Source of the DNA: Gammaproteobacteria bacterium LSUCC0096 | GTDB taxonomy: Bacteria > Pseudomonadota > Gammaproteobacteria > Pseudomonadales > Litorivicinaceae | Assembly (NCBI GenBank): GCA_008087055.1 | Contig: VIEA01000001.1 | Span: forward strand, 1,178,014-1,242,013 | Reading direction: 5' to 3' | DNA: 64,000 nt | Shown here: in pieces, positions 1 through 9,117 of the stretch | Layout of the letters: every line of letters begins with the position of its first letter | Numbering within the stretch: the stretch's first letter is position 1 | Notes under the pieces: generated by a model | The model's input: the letters and a program-made list of their open reading frames with translations, nothing else | What the model was told of the DNA's origin: nothing | The model's database searches: none | Position numbers and translations under genes: made by a program

Positions 1-315
1 CCCACCGCCTATAACGATTTTTTCAAACCCAATTTTGATGAGTTCTTCTGCCTCTGTAGCACCGCGAATACCTCCAGCATATGCTACAGGCGACCGACAT
101 TCGCCCACTATTTCGGCCAATAATTCGATATTACGCGACTCGCTTTTTTGCGATGCGCTAATATCTAGAATCAATAGCTCATCCACTAATAAGTCATTGA
201 ACAGACGTACAGCATTTACGGGGTCACCGATGTAATGCTCAGGCTCAAATTGCTTAGTACAAATAAGCTCCCCATCTAACAGTTGTAAGACAGGGATAAC
301 TCTTCGATTTATCAT
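1..315 (-). CDS. HisF-like acetamidino-sugar synthesis cyclase subunit (WbuZ type), 3' end cut by window edge
   Basis: The first 105 codons of a HisF-like (beta/alpha)8 barrel are visible; the rest lies outside the window. The protein starts MINRRVIPVLQLLDGELI and has the HisF-like pattern of a catalytic Asp after the first strand (LLDG) and a later YAGGIR motif. The ATG directly follows the TAA of the HisH-like gene, so the two are translationally linked. In histidine biosynthesis HisF takes ammonia from HisH. Here the partner is a sugar amidotransferase (915-2057), and no other his genes are present, so this is the paralogue (WbuZ/HisF2) that delivers ammonia for acetamidino groups on surface sugars. 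The assignment to the paralogue rests on context; the family itself is clear. Confidence 0.85.
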   Translation of the reverse strand, partial: MINRRVIPVLQLLDGELICTKQFEPEHYIGDPVNAVRLFNDLLVDELLILDISASQKSESRNIELLAEIVGECRSPVAYAGGIRGATEAEELIKIGFEKIVIGGG

Positions 316-918
316 TTATTTTTCCGAAAAAAATTTCAAAAACATTAAACCTGAACCATGACTTTTTTCGGGGTGAAACTGCGAACCCAAAATAGCCCCC
401 CTCTCAAATCCTGTTGTAAACTGATCGCCATAGATTACTACCGACCTGCAATCTGAGGATTCGTCCAAGTCGCAGTAATATGAGTGGAGGAAATAAAATT
501 CACGTGTCCAAACACTTGAGTGATCAGACACCCCAATGTTTGCATTCCATCCGACGTGCGGCACTCTAAATTGACTATTACAACCAGCAAGTTTCCTAAC
601 ATTTCCGGGGATAAGACCGAGCCCTTCGCACTCCCCCTCTTCACTGTAATCCAACAGCATTTGTGCGCCAACGCAAACACCAAGAAGGGGCCATCCATCA
701 TTGACTCTTGAAATCAAGTCCGACAACAGACCGGAAGCTCTCAGCTTGGCCATAGCAACATCAAACCGACCAACACCCGGCAGTATGATATGGCTAACAC
801 CACTGAATTCGGACGGATCTCTAATTAGCCGAGTGTCTAGGCCAATATCTTTGCAACTGTTGATGAAGGCATTCACGTTCCCTAAACCATAATCCAAAAT
901 ACCGATTAATGGCATCAT
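316..918 (-). CDS. HisH-like glutamine amidotransferase of the acetamidino trio (WbuY type)
   Basis: This is a class I glutamine amidotransferase of 200 residues, the usual HisH length. The nucleophile is Cys82 in GVCVGAQ, and the His182/Glu184 dyad lies in QFHPEK, so the catalytic triad is complete. It hydrolyses glutamine and should channel ammonia to the HisF-like barrel encoded immediately downstream. Its start overlaps the stop of the sugar amidotransferase gene by four bases (ATGA); a second ATG follows at once, so the start may be one codon later. The HisH-HisF-WbuX arrangement is known from O-antigen loci (for example Pseudomonas aeruginosa wbpG-hisH2-hisF2) where an N-acetyl group becomes an acetamidino group. 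A role in histidine synthesis is unlikely because the pathway genes are absent. Confidence 0.88.
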   Translation of the reverse strand: MMPLIGILDYGLGNVNAFINSCKDIGLDTRLIRDPSEFSGVSHIILPGVGRFDVAMAKLRASGLLSDLISRVNDGWPLLGVCVGAQMLLDYSEEGECEGLGLIPGNVRKLAGCNSQFRVPHVGWNANIGVSDHSSVWTREFYFLHSYYCDLDESSDCRSVVIYGDQFTTGFERGAILGSQFHPEKSHGSGLMFLKFFSEK

Positions 919-2057
919 TTACCCCCATCCTCTGCACCGACGGCTCTGTAAACACTTGAGCCAACGCCGTAAAAGAACTTTAAAGACTTAAATTTATTAT
1001 TAGAAACTTTAGGCAACTCCATTAATGCATTTAGTTCGTCACGCCCTATCTTCAGTTTGCGGCATACCGTCTCAAAATCTTTCGAAAATCCACTATAAGA
1101 ATAAGGCGACTCTTTCAGAAGCCTTAGTGCCTCTTCACGACTCATTTGGCCAGTAAGAATCAAAGAAGAAAATTGAACTTTTCTAACATCCCATTGATAT
1201 CTAGTCGGCAACCAATAACTCTCATAGAATCTGGTAAATAATGACTCAAAATGCTTTTGCTTGTATGGCTTCCACCCGCAAAATTGATGCAGGGTTAATT
1301 CAGCCTTCTTTTTTTCGAAATCTTTAATATTATCCAAAGGTCTAAATACTCTGACGCCCTTAACCCATGGGAGATACACCTTATGCCATAGCGCATTGGT
1401 GATTGGGTAACTACTTAATGGGATAGAACCGTGGGCTTGGTGAATCGCTTGCAGATTGCGGCCATCAGATTGGAAATACATCCAATTCACTGGGTTTCGA
1501 ATAGCTTCAGTTGAGTAGTTACCACCCGTTAAAATATTTTTTATTTTATAACGATTGGCGAATTGATACATAGTAGCGAAGAAAGCGTGATCTTGAGGTG
1601 CATCTATGTTGGAGACTCCCGCCTTAAAATAAGCTATTTGGAGATCTCTCATTTCTGACCATTTTATTACCTCGGTATGCAGTTCCACATCTAATGCATT
1701 TACCAACACATTAATGTTATGTACCGCAATATCCGAGTTCCACCCCGCATCCACATGAAATACTAAAGGATTGAGCCCAAGAACCTGAACCGCATAATAC
1801 AGAGCGTATGAACTGTCCAGGCCCCCACTCAAACCGATTAAACAATCAAATTCGGAATTAGAGGAATTTCGCTTTTTTAAATTTTGAGCATACGTCTCAG
1901 GAACATAATCGGATTGCAACTTCGACCAACGCGGCAAAGTATGAGTTTCAAAATTCACACAATGACTACAAACACCACTCTGATTAAAAACGATTTTGGG
2001 GTCACTTGTATCCATAACGCACCTGGCACAGATGCTTTGTGGCGATCTTGAGCTCAT
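915..2057 (-). CDS. N-acetyl sugar amidotransferase (WbuX/WbpG/PseA family)
   Basis: This 380-residue protein is an N-type ATP pyrophosphatase. The PP-loop SGGLDSS lies at residues 77-83, and an N-terminal Cys4 zinc-type knuckle is formed by Cys10/Cys13 and Cys30/Cys33 (CARC and CSHC). The family activates an N-acetyl carbonyl of a nucleotide sugar with ATP and replaces the oxygen with nitrogen, giving an acetamidino sugar. PseA does this for pseudaminic acid and WbpG for a 2,3-diamino mannuronic acid. Both kinds of acceptor could exist here, because the locus carries a pseudaminic-like pathway and UDP-ManNAcA genes, so the real substrate is open. It overlaps both neighbours by 4 bp, and the next two genes supply ammonia. 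Confidence 0.9.
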   Translation of the reverse strand: MSSRSPQSICARCVMDTSDPKIVFNQSGVCSHCVNFETHTLPRWSKLQSDYVPETYAQNLKKRNSSNSEFDCLIGLSGGLDSSYALYYAVQVLGLNPLVFHVDAGWNSDIAVHNINVLVNALDVELHTEVIKWSEMRDLQIAYFKAGVSNIDAPQDHAFFATMYQFANRYKIKNILTGGNYSTEAIRNPVNWMYFQSDGRNLQAIHQAHGSIPLSSYPITNALWHKVYLPWVKGVRVFRPLDNIKDFEKKKAELTLHQFCGWKPYKQKHFESLFTRFYESYWLPTRYQWDVRKVQFSSLILTGQMSREEALRLLKESPYSYSGFSKDFETVCRKLKIGRDELNALMELPKVSNNKFKSLKFFYGVGSSVYRAVGAEDGGK

Positions 2058-3100
2058 TGTAGACCTTCAAGTTGGCCAATAACGTTTTGAACTGCAGATC
2101 TTTCTAGACCATACCAAATTGGAAGGCAGATGTGTCCGCTCGTTATGCCGTCTCTGTCCTCATCCATTGAGTATCCATAAACAGGCGACGTTTGATCTAT
2201 ACAACCCCACTTGCTCCTAAGTTCGCCCGACGTATCCAGCAAGATATATTTATAGTAGTTACCCGCCATCACCGAAGTTTGCTGCGGAACGTATCTAAGA
2301 CCTAGACGCTCACAGGCTTTGTCATATAAAGCGCCAATCTCTCTCTTATCGTCCAAGATCGTTTGCAATTCACGAATTACCGAGAAAGACAGGAGAGCTT
2401 GTATCTCAGACACTCTCAAATTAAGCCCCACGTCCATTTTCATCTCGAACCGATCGTATTTGACAAATCGGGCTAATTTTTCACCAAGATCATCATCATT
2501 CGTAACTGAAATACCCCCCTCGCCAGAAGGTATCGCTTTTGTAGCATAAAGAGAATAGACGCCAGCCAAACCAAAGGTGCCTGAATGCCTACCATTCAAA
2601 GTGGCACCCAAACTATGAGCACAATCTTCGACCAAACAAACACCATAGGACGAGCAAATATCAGCAATTTCTTCAACATCTGGGTTAACTATGCCTCCTA
2701 TGTGCGATAACACGAAAACCGTTTGCGCTGGCTTTCTTAAGCCACTCAAGAACACATCGACTTGAGAAGCAGTCGGCATCAAAGTGTCAATACTAGAAGG
2801 TACGGCTCCCTCATAAGACATCCCAACATTATCGCCCAGAAGTTTCATGCCATACATGGTATTCGCCTGAATAATATATTTTGTAAATCCACGTTCCTTA
2901 CGTAAAACCGTCAGAATTGCATTTAAACCAGCACCGTTAGAACAAAAGGATGTTGAGAACGAGGAACCTACAATAGACCTCACCTCTTGCTCGAGAGCGT
3001 CTATCCAAGGGCCCTCAGCGATACATCCACTTTCAAAAACACTGTCGATGTTGTCTTTAAAGAATGTTTGAGCACCCTCTGGTAATTTTATCATTCCCAT
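2054..3100 (-). CDS. DegT/DnrJ/EryC1/StrS-family aminotransferase or relative
   Basis: This PLP-dependent sugar aminotransferase-like protein has 348 residues, slightly shorter than the usual 370-400. The cofactor residues are visible: Asp159 in VEDCAHSLGA, His162, and the Schiff-base Lys188 in YATKAIPSGEGG, so it should be active. Family members transaminate 3- or 4-keto nucleotide sugars with glutamate. It is divergent from the PseC at 24251-25417 and was presumably recruited for another sugar. It abuts the FAD oxidoreductase gene (0 bp gap) and overlaps the amidotransferase gene, so these enzymes may act in sequence: oxidation to a keto group, amination, then amidination of an acylated amine. 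That order is inference from gene order. Confidence 0.8.
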   Translation of the reverse strand: MGMIKLPEGAQTFFKDNIDSVFESGCIAEGPWIDALEQEVRSIVGSSFSTSFCSNGAGLNAILTVLRKERGFTKYIIQANTMYGMKLLGDNVGMSYEGAVPSSIDTLMPTASQVDVFLSGLRKPAQTVFVLSHIGGIVNPDVEEIADICSSYGVCLVEDCAHSLGATLNGRHSGTFGLAGVYSLYATKAIPSGEGGISVTNDDDLGEKLARFVKYDRFEMKMDVGLNLRVSEIQALLSFSVIRELQTILDDKREIGALYDKACERLGLRYVPQQTSVMAGNYYKYILLDTSGELRSKWGCIDQTSPVYGYSMDEDRDGITSGHICLPIWYGLERSAVQNVIGQLEGLQ

Positions 3101-4378
3101 TTATACATCACTCCTTAACATGCTTGTACTTAAGATCTCTGACCATCGGGTACTTGCTATAAGTGGGTTTATGGCTTCTGATTCTAGAGAGATAGAAGCA
3201 TCAGTCTTTGGAGGATTATAGTTATTGGCCCTACGAAAAAATTCGACGGAAAGACTCGAAAATAGTGAAAACTTCCCAAGTACAACGCTCCAAACGTTAG
3301 AGTCGCGCCTGTCGATGTGATAGAGGTAATTTCTAGTTTGACCCGGCTCTACAACCTCTTGCTTCACACCAACATATTCGCCCACTACTCTGGCGTGCGG
3401 CGCTCTCTTTAAATGAGCCCGTTGACAGAATGCCATGTAATCGCCAACCCGCGCCAAATCTTTTAATGAAATACCGCCAGCAAGTCCCACACCATTACCT
3501 TTATTTAAGAGATTGATACAGTTCGCGGGCCTGTAATCCAACTCAACGAAACTTTTCTGATTTTCGGGAAGCTGGTCAAGTACAAACATTGGCGCGTAAC
3601 TAACGTCAATCTTGGACGGAAAAAATTTCGAATTTGCAGAAGCCGCACAAATCACTAAATTCTTCGCAGTGACACTTTCCGAAAGGCCATTCACGAGGAC
3701 TTCTACCTCGACCAAATTACTCTTACAAGGGCGGTAACCACTTACGTTAGAGTCACATTTGATGACCCCACCCCTCCCCTGAATAGCAGTGACCAAATCA
3801 TTGAGCAAAATTCTCGAATTAATCGTAAAATCAGGGCTTTGTACTGAGTTAAATTCAGTACGCCTTAATGGATACGATTTAACTATTGAAGTGAACGAAA
3901 GCTTTCTGGAATCAAACAAAGAACCTCCTCGTCTACGCAACCAATCATTACGTTTAATTTCCTCGATCAAACGAGTAGACCTTGCCGTCATGAGACTCCA
4001 AGGTATGTTAAGGGGGCGATTTTTAAACCGGAACTCAATATGATCGTTGTTATACCACCCAAATTCATCACTAACTACAGAGAGTCCGCAACTGGTAGCA
4101 CGCAAATTCATGTGAGGAAAGTGCGAAAAATACTCCAAACCATCATCGATGGCGCCGAGTAAATAGCGTGTTGTCAATAAAGAATCAGGGAGCAGAGTGT
4201 AAAGCGCGCCCGAATGGAACCATTCATGAAAATACCCTGACGTTTCACTGGCCAGCTTGGAATTTTTTTCTAACACAAGCGTAGATAATCCAGCCCGCGA
4301 GAGAACTTCAGCGATCGCCAGACCTGCTACGCCTCCTCCAACTACAACCCAGTCGAAAGTTTTTTGACCATACTGCAT
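3101..4378 (-). CDS. FAD-dependent oxidoreductase (DAO-like fold)
   Basis: The N-terminus has a Rossmann FAD motif (VVVGGGVAGL, residues 11-20) and an acidic residue at the end of the second strand (LVLEK, Glu37), typical of the D-amino-acid-oxidase/GlpD superfamily. Length is 425 residues. There is no signal peptide or transmembrane segment, so it should act in the cytosol. The rest of the sequence matches no specific enzyme that I recognise. FAD oxidoreductases are uncommon in nucleotide-sugar pathways, which normally use NAD. Being sandwiched between a DegT aminotransferase and an epimerase suggests oxidation of a sugar or of an acyl/amino substituent, but the substrate is unknown. Confidence 0.7.
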   Translation of the reverse strand: MQYGQKTFDWVVVGGGVAGLAIAEVLSRAGLSTLVLEKNSKLASETSGYFHEWFHSGALYTLLPDSLLTTRYLLGAIDDGLEYFSHFPHMNLRATSCGLSVVSDEFGWYNNDHIEFRFKNRPLNIPWSLMTARSTRLIEEIKRNDWLRRRGGSLFDSRKLSFTSIVKSYPLRRTEFNSVQSPDFTINSRILLNDLVTAIQGRGGVIKCDSNVSGYRPCKSNLVEVEVLVNGLSESVTAKNLVICAASANSKFFPSKIDVSYAPMFVLDQLPENQKSFVELDYRPANCINLLNKGNGVGLAGGISLKDLARVGDYMAFCQRAHLKRAPHARVVGEYVGVKQEVVEPGQTRNYLYHIDRRDSNVWSVVLGKFSLFSSLSVEFFRRANNYNPPKTDASISLESEAINPLIASTRWSEILSTSMLRSDV

Positions 4379-4381
4379 GAA

Positions 4382-5344
4382 CTAATCCTTCGTCCTAAAC
4401 CATTCAAGAGTCGCCTCTAGGCCTGCAAGCAACGACGTTTTCGGCTGTAAATCAGGAAACAAAATTTTCATTTTTTCTTGAGATCCTTCTGACCGAACTG
4501 GCTCACCAGGCGGTAATTCGAGATATTCGAATTGATGCTTGGCGCCAACTAAATCACAAACGATCTTGGCCAACGTAGATATAGAGGTAGATTGCCCGGT
4601 TAAAAGATTTATGACTTCCGCACTAGGATTCGTGCCACTTTTTGTAAGATCTCTCATGGCAGCAAGCAGATAATCAATGACGTCATCGACGTAAATAAAA
4701 TCCCGCGTCTGATGCCCTCCAAAAATTTGCAAAGGAAGACCTTTGACGGCTCGATCTAAAAAAATTGATATAACGCCCGAGTATGGATTAGAAGGATCTT
4801 GCCGAGGTCCATAAACGTTAAAAAACCTAAACCCGAATGAGCGCAATCCATTTAGCTCAAGTAATATTTGGCTATACAGTTCAAGCATGTATTTATCGCC
4901 CGCATATGGCGTTAACAAATCCACAGCGCTATTCTCTACACCATAAGACAGGTTCCCATAGACAGCAGATGAGGATGCGTAAACGACAGGAATATTTCGC
5001 TCTTTGCAAAACTCCAAAGCGAACAGACTTGAAAGAAGATTATTGGCAGAACTTAAGCCGAAACGTTCCACAGAAACTGGCACGCTAGCTTGGGCGGCCA
5101 AATGAAAAACACAATCGATATCCAATGATCTTAAACTCCGATAAGCCTCGGAGTCCTGGCATTGCAGGAGAAGAGTTTTTAAACCACATGAGGACAGATC
5201 TAGATTCTCGGTAGATCCAGATGAAAGGTCGTCGATCACAGTGACTTTGCATTTACGGGCGAGCAAGCGTTTTACTAAGTGACTTCCGATAAACCCGCAT
5301 CCGCCAGTTACCAGCACGTGGAAGTCGTAAGCCTCAGTATCCAT
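4382..5344 (-). CDS. NAD-dependent nucleotide-sugar epimerase/dehydratase (extended SDR, GalE/WbpP-like)
   Basis: This is an extended SDR with the NAD motif TGGCGFIG near the N-terminus, a serine-rich active site (ASSSAVYG) and the YxxxK pair in YAGDK, followed by FFNVYGPRQ and RDFIYVDDV, which are typical of the UDP-glucose/UDP-GlcNAc 4-epimerase group. The catalytic residues look intact. I start it at the ATG at 5344, which leaves an 11 bp overlap with the upstream gene; a GTG at 5407 would add 21 unneeded residues and a 74 bp overlap. It could be a 4-epimerase acting on UDP-GlcNAc, UDP-Glc or their uronic acids, and sequence reading alone does not decide this. Confidence 0.8.
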   Translation of the reverse strand: MDTEAYDFHVLVTGGCGFIGSHLVKRLLARKCKVTVIDDLSSGSTENLDLSSCGLKTLLLQCQDSEAYRSLRSLDIDCVFHLAAQASVPVSVERFGLSSANNLLSSLFALEFCKERNIPVVYASSSAVYGNLSYGVENSAVDLLTPYAGDKYMLELYSQILLELNGLRSFGFRFFNVYGPRQDPSNPYSGVISIFLDRAVKGLPLQIFGGHQTRDFIYVDDVIDYLLAAMRDLTKSGTNPSAEVINLLTGQSTSISTLAKIVCDLVGAKHQFEYLELPPGEPVRSEGSQEKMKILFPDLQPKTSLLAGLEATLEWFRTKD

Positions 5345-6467
5345 AAAGCAAGGCACTTCCTGTACGCAAAGACTTTTCTTCATCGAAAATAGCCAAAGCC
5401 TGCTCACATGGGGAAAATAACGGGTCCATATTTTTAGCGATAAGCAACGATTTGTTCAACCAGTCCCCTTCATCAATATTTACCTGGATCACTCTCTCCC
5501 TCATCGACCTTGGTAGCATTTTGATCCAACTATTGTTTACCGTTGCAACTGCGGCGCCACAAAAAATGGCCTCATAGACTGATCTTGGCGAAGAGTCGCT
5601 GTATGGAATGGAAACTACAAGACTGGCAGATGCCATGTATCTATATAACTGATCTCTGCTCAATCTCCCTAAGTCGTGAACACCTGGAAGACTAAGTAAA
5701 CTATTCAACCGGCTCTTATAGCCTTCTTCTACAAAAGGGTATGCGACCAGCATCTCCACGGTTCCTTCGGTTATGCTCTGATAGCTGGCTAAGATTTTGT
5801 CAACTCTATAGTTCTCATCTAGAGCCCGTGGAGAAAGTATGGACATATTCTGAGTCCACTCTTGCTGCACAAATCTATACGTATTTTGAGCTTCCAAAGC
5901 AGCGGCGGTGTTTATTCCATTTTGGATTAAGACTGACGTCTTGCCACTCAATCTAAAAACTGCATCAGCAAGGTGCTCAGAGTCAACAGAGATACGTTGG
6001 GCTTTTTTAAGGCTATAAACCGCCAGTTTAGTATACAGTTGGCTGTATTCTGGGCGCACCAAGACGTCGCTCCCCATTGGTGTTAAAACGTAGGGAACAC
6101 CAGCTAAACGGCAAACCACCCCATAAAAAATGGAGTGAGCGTGGCAAGTGGTCTCTTTCCCTTTTTTATACTCCCGCCTTACATGCCACCAAAGTTTCAA
6201 TGCACTGAAGGGTAAACTTAGAAACTTTAATATGTTACGCCATAAGTTTCCGGCTCGGGATTGGGTATCAAATAATAGCGGCCCCAAGCTTACCAAATCT
6301 AAAATATCGTCAGATTCATCTAAAAGAACGTCGTAACTTTCTCCTGATTTAATATCAGTTGCTATCTTAACTTCATCAAAAATTTTTAGATTTTTCACTC
6401 TGCGATACCAATCTATCGCATGATAATCAACACCACTGCAAACAAAAATTAATGACTTACCTACCAT
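5334..6467 (-). CDS. Glycosyltransferase, GT4-like (GT-B fold)
   Basis: This 377-residue protein has the GT-B layout of family 4 enzymes. The N-terminal domain carries CHAHSIFYG (around residues 108-116) and YVLTPMGSDVL (126-136), the usual acceptor-side loop. The C-terminal nucleotide-sugar site has SDSSPRS followed by an EAIFCGAAV segment, matching the E-x7-E type motif of GT4, with the acidic residue retained. No membrane helix is seen, so it is cytosolic or peripheral. Sugar and linkage cannot be read from sequence. It overlaps the genes on both sides and belongs to the long glycan operon. Confidence 0.75.
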   Translation of the reverse strand: MVGKSLIFVCSGVDYHAIDWYRRVKNLKIFDEVKIATDIKSGESYDVLLDESDDILDLVSLGPLLFDTQSRAGNLWRNILKFLSLPFSALKLWWHVRREYKKGKETTCHAHSIFYGVVCRLAGVPYVLTPMGSDVLVRPEYSQLYTKLAVYSLKKAQRISVDSEHLADAVFRLSGKTSVLIQNGINTAAALEAQNTYRFVQQEWTQNMSILSPRALDENYRVDKILASYQSITEGTVEMLVAYPFVEEGYKSRLNSLLSLPGVHDLGRLSRDQLYRYMASASLVVSIPYSDSSPRSVYEAIFCGAAVATVNNSWIKMLPRSMRERVIQVNIDEGDWLNKSLLIAKNMDPLFSPCEQALAIFDEEKSLRTGSALLYGY

Positions 6468-7360
6468 CTTCGACTCAGCATTTTAGTAATAATCAGGAGT
6501 AGCACTACCAGATTTTTAAAAGTCGATCTATGTAAAGAATAAAGACTAAGCGCACACAATTGTTTTTCTAATGCCATTCTATATTCATGTTTTATGAGAT
6601 GGTACCGCGCGTATCGAGACAAAACGACTGATGCTAGCCGCCTTTTCTGATTATTGGATAACATATGCCGGAATTGGAAAACTGCGTAGTGGTGTGATCT
6701 AGCTCCATTAACCTTGGTCGACGCAGCCCCATCGTGAACTTTGAGATACCCTAAAGATTCTTCGATTTTAAAAAATCTTGAGGTTAACAAAGACAACCGC
6801 AACCAACAGTTTAAATCTTCGGCCCCTGTCATATTTTTCCTCTCAGACATTCCACCAACTCGACGCAGGAGTGATCGTTTTACAACTACAGAAGAACAAA
6901 TGATTGGCGAGTCTTGAAACAGCAGATGGTCAAAGGGATGCATCATTTTTGTTTTAGATACTCTACTATTTCTCAGTAACAATAAATTTGGGGTCTCTTG
7001 TTCTATTTCCATAGGGTGATAATAGAAGTCGCCTGCGTCTATTCGAATTAGCCTACTAATCACCTCCAGTTTGTGCGGCAGCCATCTATCATCAGAATCA
7101 AGAAAAGCTATCCAGTCTCCTGACGCAGCCTCTAAAGCAACATTCCTAGATCTCGCAATCACACCTCCGTTTTCAATGCTAAAAATTTTTACCCGGGCGT
7201 CAGATATTTCCTCTAGCGCTTCAACTGTGCCATCTGTGGATCTGTTATCTACAACGATAATTTCGAAATCGCCGTCATAGGTCTGACTCAAGACAGACAT
7301 AACAGCTTTTAGAACAAAATCTCGACGGTTGTATGTCGGTATTAAAATACTAAATTTCAT
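6461..7360 (-). CDS. Glycosyltransferase, GT2 family
   Basis: This is a GT-A fold enzyme of family 2, 299 residues long. It begins FSILIPTYNRRDF and has the nucleotide-binding Asp in IIVVDNRSTDGT (residues 34-45) and the metal-binding cluster FLDSDDRW (86-93). A hydrophobic stretch near the C-terminus (LVVLLLIITKML) could be a membrane association helix. It probably adds one sugar to the lipid-linked glycan on the cytoplasmic side. A 62 bp gap to the upstream TPP-enzyme gene is one of the larger gaps in the locus, but no clear promoter is visible in it. Donor and acceptor are unknown. Confidence 0.85.
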   Translation of the reverse strand: MKFSILIPTYNRRDFVLKAVMSVLSQTYDGDFEIIVVDNRSTDGTVEALEEISDARVKIFSIENGGVIARSRNVALEAASGDWIAFLDSDDRWLPHKLEVISRLIRIDAGDFYYHPMEIEQETPNLLLLRNSRVSKTKMMHPFDHLLFQDSPIICSSVVVKRSLLRRVGGMSERKNMTGAEDLNCWLRLSLLTSRFFKIEESLGYLKVHDGAASTKVNGARSHHYAVFQFRHMLSNNQKRRLASVVLSRYARYHLIKHEYRMALEKQLCALSLYSLHRSTFKNLVVLLLIITKMLSRRW

Positions 7361-7422
7361 AAATTAAGACTTGCAATAACGCTTTGTTTGCGGCTACCCA
7401 CATTTCTCCTTTCAAGCTACGA

Positions 7423-9117
7423 TTATTGCTTATAAACGAGATTACCGATTGAATCGCCGCCCATTAGCATTGGGCTTATGTCATCATCAGTGTTTATATC
7501 TACTATTAACAACGAAGGCACTGAGTCTAGCAGTAATCTCCGAAACACTTCGTAAAACGACTCGTATGAGCACACTTCGGACTTCAACCCGAATCCCTCA
7601 GCTACGACCCCCAGATTTCCAGAGTCAAAATCGCTCGTGGTGTAGTCAACGCCAAAAGTGTAATTTTGAAATCTTGAAACTATTCCTAGACGGTTATTTC
7701 TTACAACGACAATCAATATATTCAACTGACGCTCACCGATTGACGCCAGCTCAGCGAGGTTATGCATTATAGAACCATCGCCCACAATACACACAACCTT
7801 ATCAAAATCTCCACTTTGGGCAACTCCGATACTCGCAGGAACATCGAAACCCATCGTTCCATGCCCAGCTGAGGTCACCAAAATTCGGTCGGGTAACTTG
7901 AACGCCAAATATCTAGCAGCCCAATGCTGATGATTACCTACCCCCGTGACTACCGCATATCGTTTTAGAGTCTTTAAACAATTATTAATCTGCTCGAAGA
8001 CCAACCTGGCAGAAGTTTTATTTCCCTCAGAATCAACGTCATTGGCGCTTATAGTTTTGAAATGATCAATCTGCGATAACCATTCATCTGTAACCGAAAT
8101 CCTCGCATCGAAGCTATGAATGAATTCACTAATTTCCATGTTCAACGCTAGATCGAGCTTGACTCTACTGTAGTCTATCTCGCTCATATCGCTATTCACA
8201 GAAATCAGAGTTTTTCCGTTTACAAAATCCTCTACCTCAGTACCAGTTTGTCGCACATCCAATCTCGACCCCAGAACTATCAAAAGATCGCAAGTTGCGA
8301 CCGCTAAATTCGCTATGTCGTGCCCCGTGTGGCCTAGATATCCCAAGTAAAAAGAGCTATCTGTATCAATCACACCTATTCCTCGGAAGCTAGACACGAC
8401 GGGGACACCCAATTTTTCTATGAAGACTTGGAGCTCCATGGGATTTTGATTCTGAGTGCCGCCGCCACCCACCAGTACTAACGGTCGCTGACAGTCATCA
8501 AATAATCTCTGCAAGTCTCTAGTCATCATTTGATGGTGTTCATTTTTGGCGGTGTTAGATTGTCTAATTGGTACCCGGAAAGAGTGACTAGCGAGGATTG
8601 AATCCGAGCGCTGTATGTCCATAGGAAAATCGATAACGAGGGGCCCATCCCTACCTGTAAGAAACTCTTCCAAAAAACAATTTAACTGATTCGCCAATGG
8701 TATATCTGCCTGAATCTGAACGCTTAATTTAGAAATAGGCTTAGTGATCGACACCGTATCACACTGCTGAAACCCGACTTGCCTCACCAAGCGCCCTGAA
8801 TTCAGATCAGAAGTACCAACCTGTCCACACACAAAAATTATCGGCAGCGAGTCAAAGAATGCATCGGCGATGCATGACACGACATTCGTTACACCAGGAC
8901 CTGATGTAACAAATACGACCTGAGGCATTTTGGTAGCAATCGCCATACCGATAGCTGCATAGCCCGCACCTTGCTCACCCTTGTATGTTTCGATGCACAA
9001 GCCTCTCTTGGCGCAAGCATTTATAAGAGGCGCAATAGTGCCACCCGGGTAGAGATGAACCGCGCGCAAATCAAACGCTTCAGATAACAGCTTTATAAAC
9101 AATTCCGCGTTATTCAA
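7423..9117 (-). CDS. Thiamine-pyrophosphate enzyme, acetolactate-synthase-like
   Basis: This 564-residue TPP enzyme has the full three-domain architecture: the catalytic Glu48 in YKGEQGAGYAAIG, a central domain with GSRLDVRQTG (the counterpart of the acetolactate synthase RFDDRVTG segment) and the C-terminal TPP-binding GDGSIMHN...N motif. No small regulatory subunit or ilv gene is nearby, so branched-chain amino acid synthesis is unlikely. Known relatives in polysaccharide loci, such as YerE of the yersiniose pathway, add a two-carbon unit from pyruvate to a keto-sugar. That role is a plausible inference here. The start codon is TTG, supported by a strong AGGAAG Shine-Dalgarno 7-8 bases upstream and a 4 bp TTGA overlap with the preceding gene. 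Confidence 0.85.
   Translation of the reverse strand: MNNAELFIKLLSEAFDLRAVHLYPGGTIAPLINACAKRGLCIETYKGEQGAGYAAIGMAIATKMPQVVFVTSGPGVTNVVSCIADAFFDSLPIIFVCGQVGTSDLNSGRLVRQVGFQQCDTVSITKPISKLSVQIQADIPLANQLNCFLEEFLTGRDGPLVIDFPMDIQRSDSILASHSFRVPIRQSNTAKNEHHQMMTRDLQRLFDDCQRPLVLVGGGGTQNQNPMELQVFIEKLGVPVVSSFRGIGVIDTDSSFYLGYLGHTGHDIANLAVATCDLLIVLGSRLDVRQTGTEVEDFVNGKTLISVNSDMSEIDYSRVKLDLALNMEISEFIHSFDARISVTDEWLSQIDHFKTISANDVDSEGNKTSARLVFEQINNCLKTLKRYAVVTGVGNHQHWAARYLAFKLPDRILVTSAGHGTMGFDVPASIGVAQSGDFDKVVCIVGDGSIMHNLAELASIGERQLNILIVVVRNNRLGIVSRFQNYTFGVDYTTSDFDSGNLGVVAEGFGLKSEVCSYESFYEVFRRLLLDSVPSLLIVDINTDDDISPMLMGGDSIGNLVYKQ

Noticed and set aside
316-918. Histidine biosynthesis operon
   Set aside because: Only HisH and HisF paralogues are present, coupled with a sugar amidotransferase.
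7423-9117. Biosynthetic acetolactate synthase (ilvB)
   Set aside because: No small subunit or other ilv gene, and the gene is embedded in a glycan operon.
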